A stretch of DNA of 64,000 nucleotides, taken from NCBI GenBank assembly GCA_036924285.1, contig JAYKYS010000009.1, forward strand, positions 8,618,001 to 8,682,000. Reading direction: 5' to 3'. The DNA is from Asterella californica. Taxonomy: Eukaryota > Streptophyta > Marchantiopsida > Marchantiales > Aytoniaceae. This document shows, piece by piece, positions 41,201 to 51,623 of the stretch (its first letter is position 1; each line of letters opens with the position of its first letter). The notes under the pieces were generated by a model. The model was not told the origin of the DNA. It saw nothing but the letters and a program-made list of their open reading frames with translations, and made no database searches. The position numbers and the translations under genes are program-made.

Positions 41201-41735
41201 CTAGTCAGTTGAGGACTGAAGAAGAGAGTTTGAACTTCGAGTGACTGAGGAAGACCAGATGTTCATATGGGGGACTAAGGAAGTAAATTCTTGTAATTTT
41301 AATGGAGAATAGTGTGGTTACTCTGTTAGGGTTTAGCACTCGTAATTTTGAGCTTGACACGAATGAGATCTGCCACCAAAGATTTTCTTGCATCCAGCTC
41401 AGGTCCAGTATATAATTTTATAAAACTGCAGAGTCCAGTGCAAAGAGAGAAGTCAAAAATATCTCTGTAGTAAAATGCGGTCAGTTCGGGAGGAGCTTTC
41501 CAACGGTTCAACTTTCGATCCAAACGGAGCTCGTATAAAGAAGTTACACTTTGACAAACTCTTGGTCAATGCAACTTTGATTGTGTTTTTGAAGACTTTT
41601 ATGATCAGATTTGGTGTTTTTGAGATTTTTGCGTGCTTGACTGGATTACAGGAGATAATAATATAGACACTACTTCCACCTCCACAACAACTTTGGGAAG
41701 TTCTAGATTTTTCTCAGCTACTTTATATTCTGTCG

Positions 41736-44282
41736 ATGGCTAACGTTAGTGATAACTTGCTTCATGATCATCATAAATTGGACAAGACAAACTATCCAAT
41801 ATAGTGTTTCAAGGTTCGAGTCATCTTCTAGAATTATGACTTGTGAGACATTATGCTAGGTGATGAAGAGAGACGTTTTGGATCATCAGTGTCAAATCTT
41901 GGAATAAACGAGATCAACAAGCACTTGCAATCATCAAAATGACTATCAAAGACTCTGAAGTCTTAGATATCTTGGAGGCTAAAACTTCAAAAGAGACTTG
42001 GGATACATTCATCGAAAAGCATGAAGGAGCAACTCGTGAGAGGAAGAGAATGCTTCGCAGAAAGTTGAATACTTTGCAAATGGCTGCAAGTATTTCGATA
42101 GAGAACATTTGAATATGCAGTGAAAAGTCTGGTACAACAACTGAAGAATATTGGTGAGGCTATAGACGATGCCGACTTGGTGCTGATAGTGCTCCAGAGT
42201 TTATCAGAACCATATGAGTATTTTGTCAAAGATGTGGATGTACGCAATGAGTCTGTCGCATTCGAAGAACTACAGACACTAGCTTTGCAAGAAGCTATGA
42301 ATATCGAGACCAAGTCCACTCAAGCAACTGCCACTGATGTTGCTTTCTTCTCCAAGAAGAGAGATAAAAAACGTGGTAGATCTCAAGATTCGCAATCTAG
42401 ACACAAAGAGCATTGGGAGAACAAGCGAGGAAGTCTACACGAGACTCAGAGGGCAAGTTCAACAACTCCAACAAAGGAAAACTTGAGAATTGGAACTACT
42501 GTAAGGAACGTGGTCACTTCGCATATGAATGCTGGAAGAAAGCGTTTGATCATGATCACAATGGTGGATTGATTCTGGAGCATCGAACCACATCACATCA
42601 AAAGAGTGGTTCCAAGATTTCCATCCTCTAAATGAACCAAAGATACAACTTGGTGATGATAACGGATATCAAGTCAAGGAGGAAGGAAACATCCGTATCA
42701 AGCTTCCTTCAGGTCAGATCAGAACCATTGGAGGTGTTTGGTTTGTACCTGGTGTGGTGCACAATCTGTTAAGTGTTGGTAAACTTGCTGCAAACAGATT
42801 TCAACTCTCATTTGATGAACAAAGATGTTCCATTCTTGATCAAGGATATGTAGTAACCACATGCTGAAGGTTGACCACTTGTATGAATTACAAGCCCTAC
42901 CTTTGGTTGCTCTAGTTCTAGCTGCTGTAACAGATACGAGTCAATTATGACATCTGACTTGGACACTTACATTATCAGAAAATGTAGAAGTTGTTCCATG
43001 AGGACTTAGCCCTTGGTATTTTCAAACTTGTCCTTGTTAACATCCCGTGTGAAGTTTGTCTCAAATCTAAGCAGACCCGAAGGAAGTTCTACAAATCTAC
43101 TGCAACACGAGCAACAAAAATCCTTCAACTGCTACATACAGATCTCGTGGACCTATTGAGACTATTTTGCTTGGAGGTTCTAAGTACTTCATGCTGGTTA
43201 TTGAGGATTTCTCGAGATATATTTGGATTTTCTTCTAGTTAAGAAAGTCTGAAGCACTCTCACATCTTCAACAACTTGTTAACATGGTGGGACGACAAAC
43301 TGGACAGCTAGTGAAGAGTCTATGAAGTGATAGAGGAGGAGAGTTCACTTCCAAGGCTTCTGACAAATTTTGCTGAGAAGGAGATACTGTGGCAGTTGAC
43401 TACGGCGCATACGCCTCTGCAAAATGCAGTGGTTGAACGGAAGAACAAAACTGCCGTGGAGATGACAACAAGTCTTCTCATTGAACAAGATCTTCCGAAA
43501 GATCTTTGGGTTGGAGTTGTGAATACTGCAGTTTATCTTCAGAACAGAGGTCCAACAAATGCTGTTCATAACAAAACTCTATTTGAAGCTTTCACAAGGG
43601 AGAAACCAGACCTCTCTAACCTACAAATTTTTGGCTATAAAGCATATGCTAGAACTCTTAAAAAATTACTCCAAAAGTTTGATGATAGATCTCAGGTTTG
43701 TACATTCATTGGATATCCACAAGAGAAAAAAGATATAGACTCTTGAGTGCTGCAAGAAAGATCATTATCAGTCGAGATGTAGTATTTTTAGTGGTCCTTC
43801 CATCTCAAAATTCACAACATCATCTTTCTGATCTGCCACCTCTCTCAATCCAAACACCTACTTCAGAGAATCATGGAGAAGAAGCTCAGCAAGAACCACC
43901 ACCTACACAAGTTGAAGTTATTGAATCATGTCCAAGTACATCAGATTTGTCTCTGATACACGAGACTACTCCAGATTCTAATTTTGCTGCTCAACCAAGG
44001 AGACCCATCAAAATAAAAAAGGTTTTTGCAAGACTAATGGATTGTATTCTCATGGCTGAAGCTCAAGGCGATGGAGAAACTATTTCATTCGAGAAGGCTT
44101 TCAATAAAGATCAATGGAGACGTGCAATGGAGAAAAAATACGATGCATTACTCAAAAATGAAACATGGAGCATAGTACCTCTTCCATCTAACAAGAAAGC
44201 ATTTGAATGTAAGTGGGTTTATGAGATCAAGAGACATGCAGATGGATCTATTGAGAGATACAATGCTCGTCTTGTGGTAAAA
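41736..44282 (+). pseudogene. Decayed Ty1/copia polyprotein, lineage 1: gag to start of RT
   Basis: The first ATG (41736) opens a copia-type gag with many stops. Frame 42120-42572 keeps the gag helical region (LVLIVLQSLSEPYEYF). A knuckle remnant (YCKERGHFAYEC) has lost its first Cys. Pre-integrase Cys motif CEVCLKSKQTRR (43050), integrase core SDRGGEF (about 43330) and VVERKNKTAVEM (43433) follow. Then comes the RT entry: KWVYEIKRHADGSIERYNARLVV (in pieces, to 44280). Homology stops abruptly at 44282. Inactive. Confidence 0.85.
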
Positions 44283-44363
44283 CTCAACTCCATTCGAGTT
44301 CTTTCTGCCCTTGCAAAAAGTTGGTGGAGAAACAGTCTGGATCATCTATCCTCTATCTGAGAT

Positions 44364-45978
44364 ATGATGAAGGAGGCGAGTTTCTTTCTGGAGAGTTCGA
44401 TGCATATCAGCGTGAGCATGACATTCGACGCTAGAAGACTTGTAGTTACAATCCACAGCAAGAACGGGGTTGCGGAGCGCAAGAATCGACACATAGCAGA
44501 AGCTGCTCGTGCAATGTTGAATGAGAAGATCATACCTAGACCTTACTGGGCAGAAGTTGTTTCATGTGCAATGTATCCGATGGACCGGACGTCAGACACC
44601 GATGGAGGTCTTCATAGACAGTAAGCCTGATTACTCTTTTCTTAAAAGTTTTGGATGTATCTGTTATGTGCACATACCTGATGAAAGACGTAAAAAACTA
44701 GATCCAAAAGCAGATAATCTTCCTTGGCTATGCTTCTGATATGAAAGGATATAGATGTTACAATCCTTCTTCCAAGCAGTTCTATATCCGTAGAGATGTT
44801 ATTTTTGATGAGCTATAGTCTTGGTTTACTCTTGCACATGTCGTAGCCATCCTTGTACCTACTGTAGAATCAAGGAGTCAGTCCATTGTAGTACCTTAGA
44901 GTAGTACATTGAGTGGAAGATCTAGAGAAGTCACCGATTCCATATCAAAATCAGTTGCACATAGAGCTGTTGTTAACGTTAGAGTCCACGTAACACAGCC
45001 TAGTGGAACTAGTGTAGTTTCTACACAAGATGAACGCGTGCTATTGTAGCGTATGTTTGACTCATCCAAATATGTGAATCTTCCACATCCATTGGATACT
45101 TTGTCTCAGAACTTGACGTCTACGTCAGATCAGTTGCAAAGGGAGGTGACTAGTGCACCGATTATCTCTCGCATATCTGAACGGACAAAACATCTAGTGA
45201 GTAGGTATGTGCATGAAGGTTTTCTTGCTGCACACCATGCATATATGGCTAATGTTCTTCAGGAACAAGAATTGAGTTCACTTGAGGAGACGATGCACAA
45301 AGCCCAATGGGTAAGTGCTATGGAAGCTGAACTTGCTGCGCTTCATCACCAACAGACTTGGAAGTTGGTGGATTTACTTGAGGGTAAGAAGCGATTGGTT
45401 GCAGGTGGGTCTTCAAGGTCAAACGCAACTTGGATGGTACCGTGTGTCAGTACAAGGTCAGATTGATAGCCAAGGGCTACGCACAGCAATATGGAGTGGA
45501 TTTTGTGGAGACCTTTGCTCCAGTTGCGAAGATGGTGACTATTCGAATCGTAGTTGCAATTGCAACTCAGAAAGGTTATAAGATGCACCAGATTGACTTC
45601 AAGAACACCTTTCTCAACGGTGATCTTGAGGAGGAGGTCTACATGCATCAACCTCTAAGTTCTCTTCTCGTGTATGTAAGTTACGGAAGGCCCTCTTTGG
45701 TCTGAAACATGCACCAAGAGCATGGTATGCAAAGATCAATTCCTACTTGCAGTCTCTTGGTTTCCATCTTTGTAGTTCAGACTCTACCTTATATTCATTA
45801 AGAATACAAGACCGGATTGTTGTGATTATCATCTATATTGATGACTTGATCATTACTGGTAACTAGGAGGAGCTTATTTCTCAGATCAAGGATCACTTGA
45901 AATCCGAGTTCGAGATGATGGACTTAGGAGAACTCAAGTACTTCTTTGCTATGGAGTTTATTAGAGATGGAAAGGATG
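44364..45978 (+). pseudogene. Decayed Ty1/copia fragment, lineage 2: integrase end and RT
   Basis: Begins inside an integrase (NGVAERKNRHIAEAARAML), then FGCICYVHIPDERR and the RT: MEAELAALHHQQTWKLVD, ETFAPVAKMVTIRIVVA, ALFGLKHAPRAWY and catalytic YIDDLIITG, and ends after MDLGELKYF. Sequence style differs from the flanking lineage 1 pieces, so it is a separate element lodged in lineage 1. Several frameshifts and stops. Inactive. Confidence 0.82.
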
Positions 45979-46118
45979 TTAGATGCTCCTAGCTTTACCC
46001 CTAGGAGCAGAGCAAGGAGTAGAGGATGGTGCTATGCTCCTAGGAGCAGAGCACCATCCTAGGGGTAAAGCTAGGATGGTGCTCTGCTAGCTTTACCCAC
46101 CTAGGATGGTGGGTAAAG
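45975..46118. repeat. Palindromic filler at a copia-copia junction
   Basis: Interleaved inverted repeats of CTAGCTTTACCC, GGATGGTGCTCTGC and CTCCTAGGAGCA, several copies each in both orientations over about 140 bases. Confidence 0.85.
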
Positions 46119-47280
46119 GATGCTTGTGGAAATGTCTACAAATGTCAAGAATGTGTTTCTTAATGGGATTCTTCAAGAAGATATCTACTTGCAGCAACCA
46201 CTTGGATTGTTCGTAGAAGAGGTGAACAATTAGTGTGCAAGCTACATAAAGCATTGTATGGCCTCAAACAAGTTCCAAGAGCTTGGTATACAAGAATCGA
46301 CACCTTTCTTGAAGCAGCATGACTTCTCATCTACTAGAGGTGATCTAAACTTCTATGTTTTGATTACTTCTCAAGATAGTGCGTTATTATTATTGTACGT
46401 GGATGACTTGATAATATCCAGAAGTAATCAAGGAAGAGTGCAGAAGATTCAACAAGCTTTACTGCAAGAGTTTGATATGAAAGATCTAGGACTTCTCAAC
46501 TTTCATCTCAGAGTTCAGTTTTTAAAGACAACGACATGTTGTACCTCACTCAAGCAAGATACATAGAAAGTATACTTCGGGATTTTCAGATGGAGAAGTG
46601 CAAGCATGCGCCTACTCCCATGGTTATCTCTAAGGAGTGGTAACGTTCTCATGTTGATAACGAGCGTGCAGATGCAACAAAATTCAAGAAACTGATTGGG
46701 AAGTTGATTTACTTAGCTGTCACTACTAGACCAAATATCTCATATGCAGTCAGCAAACTCAGTCAGAATATGGAGTCTACCACAATAATGCATATGAGGG
46801 CAGCAAAGAGAGTTTTGCGCTACCTCATGCGAACTACAGTTATGAGTTCAGATATAGCTCAGATAAGTCACTTGGACTTGTCGAGTTTACAGATGCTGAT
46901 TGAGCAAGAGATTTTTCTGATCATAAATCTATGTCCGGATTTGCATTTATGCTTGGAGGAGGTGCCATCACTTGACAATGTATAAAGCAGCCAATTATTG
47001 CTTTATCCTCCTCTGAAGCAGAATATAGTGGCTTGTGTAATACAACACAAGAGACCATTTGACTAAGATGGATGTTGGAGGAAGTGTGAACCAAGACATT
47101 CCAACAGCATGAGTGAATAACATTGACGAAAAATCCAGTGCACCATGCTAGAACAAAACACATTGAAGTACAAGTCCACTTCATTAGAGAAAAAATAATT
47201 TCAAGAGAAGTTGTTACTCAATGGGTAACAACTGATTATCAAATTGCTGAGATATTCACCAAGCTAAGAACTTGTTTTTG
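46119..47280 (+). pseudogene. Decayed Ty1/copia lineage 1: RT and RNase H end
   Basis: Resumes the first lineage: [16 protein letters not shown], then catalytic [29 protein letters not shown], and the RNase H end with IIALSSSEAEYSGL and HIEVQVHFIREK. Multiple frame changes. About 40 residues of RT are missing relative to the piece ending at 44282. Confidence 0.82.
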
Positions 47281-48281
47281 AATAGTGATGTCCAACAGGT
47301 CACTTACATACACATATAGTATCGAATGACTAGAAACGTCTCCATTCTTGGTCAGCTATAGCACCACAGCTAAGTGCGACGTTGCCATGATGTATGTAAT
47401 TCGATTCTGAGTTCTGGTTTCAGTGTTCTCTACTGTAAATCTGAACCATCAGAAGTGAGCTCTAACGAGCATCTATGAAATTTCATATCCAATGGAAAAA
47501 TGGACTGCTAATGAAACCTCTGCGCTGGCAAGTCCGGCCAGTGGTGTGCTCGGGAGTCTTGAGTGAACCGGGAAGAAATGGTTCCTTCCTAGCCTCTCCA
47601 GGAAGGGTGCTATGCTACAGCCACTCCGTTGTCGACTTCGAAACATCTGTACAGTATGCCGAAGCAGTCCCTGAATTCTGGATACTCAAAACATCAATTG
47701 CAGAAGACTATCTTCACTACAGTACTGGACCGACAAAAAGGCATCATGCGGATGATAAATGCCCGTGATGAGATCTAGTAAAGATCAGATTCAGTACGTA
47801 AACAGACTAGGGTCGAGGGTCCAGACGATCGAGACCATATGGCCGCGATGGTCTTGGTCTCTAGAGTGGTCCTGTGCATATTCAGGAAGCCACAAGTCAA
47901 ACTCTTGACTGATCAAGTTGTAATGTTTGTCAGGACGGGATTCATTCGTTCTAGTGGAGCATGCTGGGCCCAAGCATTCGTGGCATTCATTTCTTGTCCT
48001 CGCCAAGCACACTGTCAGAGTTATAGCAATATCGATTTCCCTACCCAAGATCAAGGCGTGGTTCTTCGTTTCAGAAGGCAACTCTCCAAAGAGCAGAGTA
48101 TTATTTACAAAAGGAACTTTTCGGACAGTTGAAAATCCAGGAATGTACAGAGTGTCTGTATACTTGCGTTCCGATTCACAGTCATAAGAAGCTAATATTA
48201 AAGCCTATTGCAGCACAGGCATAGTACTGACACTGAAACTGAAAGTATGAGAGGTGCAACTCGAAGGTGAGATTCGAGTGC
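47281..48281. other. Intergenic stretch, no gene recognised
   Basis: May contain the decayed 3' end or LTR of the copia element, but no second copy is present to prove it. Confidence 0.5.
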
Positions 48282-49682
48282 TTACGGCTGACTCGAGAGT
48301 GATGGATTGAATAGTTGAAAGGATATGCGGTTGAAATCATCGTAGCCCTCGAATTCCCATTCCGTCAACTGCAGTGCACGATCAGTGGACGTGTCGTGGA
48401 TCCACACCCTGAAATAAGTCTTGAGAAGGAAGAGACTATGAAGAGGTTCAACACGATAGCAGTGGTCATCGGGGGACACAGTGCGGAAGTTGAAGCGAGA
48501 TTGCTGGTTGCATTTCTCCATCGAGATTCCCACGAAATATAACAAGTCACCTCTTCCGTAGCACTGAACGTATCGATCCCCCAACTTCATGAGCATGTTG
48601 TCCTCCCGCGTTCTCATGGCCCCGTACACCGTCCTCGAAAGCATCTCGGGGATATGTTCGGACGACCGCTCCTTCCACTTGTACTCTTCGAATGAATGCA
48701 GCCGCACGTGCAGCTCGTAGACTGAGAAGATCTCCCGGCCCGGATACGTTCGAGTTAGTAGCAGAACCATCCCTCGATGTTCTATCAAGCCCTCGGGACT
48801 ACCCATGCTGAAAGATATCCTGAAGTAAGTCCATTTGTTGTGGTCGAAGTCGAACTCCAGCATATAGCTCGGTGCTCCACAGATGATGGCGCAATAGAAG
48901 TACTGTCCACACTGAGAGGTGACGGAGTTGAGCTCGAATCTGATTCCCTGTGATATGCCAGGACTAGTCGTCCATCGCTTGCTCCGAGAATCGTAAGTCA
49001 GAGTCGCTCCCGGTAAGCTTTTGCTCACCGCTGCTACAATGACCTGGTAGGCATTGGTTCTGGGTCTGTAACTCATGCCCACGCGCAGGCATCCGGAGTT
49101 GATGAGTTTTGCAACCGATCGGTCCGGAGTTGAAACTGATTTGTGCTGAGTTTGGAACACGTGGTGCAGACAGTTCCCCTGCTGCGAATCGAGAGGCACC
49201 TGCAGACGTCTCTCGGATTTTGTAACCGGATTCCGGATGAGCAGCTCTCCGAAGTGATCTGTGCTCATGCAGAGGAGCCCTCCTGCTGAGGCAAGTACTC
49301 TCAGATTCGACCGGAACGGAGAAGGGTGCAGCCACTGGCCACCATTCATGTTGGTGTCCAGAACCCTCAGAGGAGCAAGACTATGAACCAGAATGCTCGT
49401 AGACGAATGACAATTCGGACTGTTGTTTATGGACCGTATGTAGCGGTTCCAGCCCCGGGAAACCGAGCAAAGCGCAAGCAGCGAGTTGAAAGGAAGCTTA
49501 CTAACGATATGATTCAGCAGAATGTCTTCAGGCAAATTCTCCCAGACTTCAGACTCCATAGTCCCCGGATCCAAACCTTCGCAGTCGCTACCTTCAGAAG
49601 ATCCAGAACCGCTGGACTGCGATCTTTTCACGACCATAAAACATGACGGAGCTCGACCCTGAGTAGAGAGTCCAGAGCCCAT
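48282..49682 (-). CDS. F-box protein
   Basis: 466 aa, single exon. F-box at about residues 46-84 (VWENLPEDILLNHIVSKLP...SVSRGWNRYI), after a serine-rich acidic leader. The C-terminal part has no clear Kelch repeats, but carries VLASAGGLLCM and RNPVTKSERRLQ, as in plant F-box proteins with a beta-propeller-like associated domain. Likely substrate receptor of an SCF ubiquitin ligase. It is paralogous to the divergently oriented gene at 50289. Start chosen at the first ATG (49682). Confidence 0.88.
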   Translation of the reverse strand: MGSGLSTQGRAPSCFMVVKRSQSSGSGSSEGSDCEGLDPGTMESEVWENLPEDILLNHIVSKLPFNSLLALCSVSRGWNRYIRSINNSPNCHSSTSILVHSLAPLRVLDTNMNGGQWLHPSPFRSNLRVLASAGGLLCMSTDHFGELLIRNPVTKSERRLQVPLDSQQGNCLHHVFQTQHKSVSTPDRSVAKLINSGCLRVGMSYRPRTNAYQVIVAAVSKSLPGATLTYDSRSKRWTTSPGISQGIRFELNSVTSQCGQYFYCAIICGAPSYMLEFDFDHNKWTYFRISFSMGSPEGLIEHRGMVLLLTRTYPGREIFSVYELHVRLHSFEEYKWKERSSEHIPEMLSRTVYGAMRTREDNMLMKLGDRYVQCYGRGDLLYFVGISMEKCNQQSRFNFRTVSPDDHCYRVEPLHSLFLLKTYFRVWIHDTSTDRALQLTEWEFEGYDDFNRISFQLFNPSLSSQP

Positions 49683-50288
49683 TAATTCTACCGTTTCATG
49701 ACCAGAGTCAAGAATCTCACTAGCTAGTACGTACGTCGAGATAACCGATCGAGATATGCTCCCTTTGAGTCAATTTCACAGGTGAAAACCTAGTCTGGTA
49801 AGGACTGCACGAGACAATACAGCTGCGGTTTTGTCCGCGCCGCGTTCGAGCTCGAGAGCTGCAGCTAACGGTTTTTCACCTTTTCTCGACCCACCGTTGC
49901 AGCTGCGGCATTCAAACGTAGTACTGGAACTTGGAATCAACGTTAAGAACGCTATCATGCTCTTGCAATTGGCCGATATAATGAACGTCATTCGACCAAC
50001 GGAGACATTTCTCGAGCTGTGAGCATCATCTCAGGCGTCACGAGATGCACTTGTTAGGTTTTCTTCCTTTCCAGCTTTGGCTTCTGCATTCCACTTAAGC
50101 ACAAGTTGCAATTGCGGGTTCTGGTCAGAACTGAGACCGCATGCGGTCGATCGTCAGCAGCGTGGGCGTAGTTAGCAACTCGGTCGACTACATATACTCG
50201 ACCTTTGGCTAGGCCGTTATCCCTAATCAGTCGTGGCGGCAACGTGCGTTCGATATTTTCAGCTCTCGTTGAGCTGAAAGAACGTAGT
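49683..50288. promoter_or_regulatory. Shared upstream region of the two divergent F-box genes
   Basis: 606 bp between the two start codons. No coding frame of note and no convincing TATA pair. The arrangement allows a bidirectional promoter. Confidence 0.5.
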
Positions 50289-51623
50289 ATGGAACCGCCC
50301 TGCTCTAGCTCCGCAATGGTGAGCAACAGCCTTGAGGAGCTTGTCGAGCGATGGACAATCGACTCCACAGCAGAGCAAGCGCTAGCTTCCCACGACATCG
50401 ACCTGGAAATTGGTCTTGCGGATCCGCTCTACCTCGATCCGAACCTGTGGAAGTACCTTCCTGACGAGCTGCTGGATCAAATCAGGTCCATGCTCCCGTT
50501 CAGGAGTCTTCTCAGATTCTGTGTTGTTTGCAGAAGCTGGATGTTGGCGATTCTGGGTTCTGACCATGTTGGTTGCAATCCTCCAAAACGTCGAACGAAA
50601 GGACTCCTGATTCAGCTCTGTAACCATCCAGTTACTGCATTCAACTCAGGCAGGTGGGAGAGTCTGCCTAAACTAGCAGGTCCCGGCGAATCTTTCAGGT
50701 TCAAGGTTGTTGCGTCGGCTGGAGGTTTGCTGTGCATGAGATCGAACGTCGAAAGGGAGCTCGTGGTATGGAATCCGGTCACGAGAAGAGTGAGGCACTT
50801 GCAAATTCCTCCCATCGAACCTGGCTTCCACGACGATGTCATAAAGCGCATGAGCCTCTTGAACATAACCGAGAGCTATTACCGCATAGGCCTGGTGTAC
50901 GATTCGGCAGAAAATTGCTACCGAATCATCGTAGCACTTGTTATGAACGGAGTCCCGGGTGTGACATTGGTCTATTATTCTGGCACGAAGAGCTGGACGC
51001 GAGCTCAAGCAGTACCTGAAGGATTCTCCTTCTTCCTGAACGCTCTCTCGAGCGAGAATGCTTTCTTCTGCGCCATGCACAGTGACCGGCGCATGCTACT
51101 AGAATATCATGTCCAGCACGAAACCTGGACAGCGACTCTCATGCCTATAACCGTTTCTTCCCCCAAGAGCTTGATAAGAATCAAAGGTGAAGTTATGCTG
51201 CTGACTGAAATTCGGCAAACGGACTTGAAGGTTGACAAAATCTTTGTGTTTCAGCTCACAGGGGAAAGCGAGATGATCGAAGAGATTCTTCCACAAACGT
51301 TCGTGAGGGATGTATTCAAAGCTGCGAGCACGAGTCCTGAGGGATCGACAGCGGAAGTTCAGTGCCTAGTAGAAGAAGACGTTGTGTTCTTCGTGGCGAT
51401 GTCGATGGGAACAGACAGTTGTTGGTTTCGGCTGCGACGAGAATCCACCTTCATGAGAGTTTGGATTCATGATGCAAAAGGCCAAGTCTCGGATTCCGAT
51501 TGGTCGTCTATTGGGTTTAAACCTGATCATGTTAACTGGGCTTACAGCTGCAGGATGATGAGGTCCGATTACTCTCGCCTTGCTTCACTTATTATTGTAC
51601 CTTCTCTTGTGAGCCAGCCCTAG
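50289..51623 (+). CDS. F-box protein, paralogue of the 48282-49682 gene
   Basis: 444 aa from ATG 50289; the frame is open upstream to a TTG at 50205, but this is the first ATG in it. F-box at about residues 52-90 (LWKYLPDELLDQIRSMLP...VVCRSWMLAI). Shares VVASAGGLLCM, WNPVTRRVRHLQIP and the NCYRIIVA region with its neighbour, and both end in VSQP/SSQP. Likely SCF ubiquitin-ligase receptor, arisen by inverted tandem duplication. The protein pair is strongly diverged, so the duplication is old. Confidence 0.88.
   Translation: MEPPCSSSAMVSNSLEELVERWTIDSTAEQALASHDIDLEIGLADPLYLDPNLWKYLPDELLDQIRSMLPFRSLLRFCVVCRSWMLAILGSDHVGCNPPKRRTKGLLIQLCNHPVTAFNSGRWESLPKLAGPGESFRFKVVASAGGLLCMRSNVERELVVWNPVTRRVRHLQIPPIEPGFHDDVIKRMSLLNITESYYRIGLVYDSAENCYRIIVALVMNGVPGVTLVYYSGTKSWTRAQAVPEGFSFFLNALSSENAFFCAMHSDRRMLLEYHVQHETWTATLMPITVSSPKSLIRIKGEVMLLTEIRQTDLKVDKIFVFQLTGESEMIEEILPQTFVRDVFKAASTSPEGSTAEVQCLVEEDVVFFVAMSMGTDSCWFRLRRESTFMRVWIHDAKGQVSDSDWSSIGFKPDHVNWAYSCRMMRSDYSRLASLIIVPSLVSQP

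Larger units (their letters stand above)
34206..41283. mobile_element. DNA transposon B (about 7.1 kb) with intact transposase and accessory gene
   Basis: Inverted ends share CTTCCTCAGTC, CTCGAAGTTCAAACT and TCAGTCCTCA (34206-34252; complement at 41201-41253). The right end extends to 41283 with a further CTTCCTTAGTCC unit. TA flanks both outer ends, resembling Stowaway/mariner termini, although the transposase inside is not of mariner type. The CTTCCTCAGTCC unit recurs about every 29 bases, as in transposase-binding iterons. The element lies directly beside transposon A and has the same gene layout. Confidence 0.65.

Noticed and set aside
28190..41283. Assigning both DNA transposons to a named superfamily such as KDZ, Kolobok or MULE
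   Set aside because: The D...D...E motifs resemble several families and the target duplications (9 bp in A, TA in B) conflict. Sequence reading alone cannot decide.
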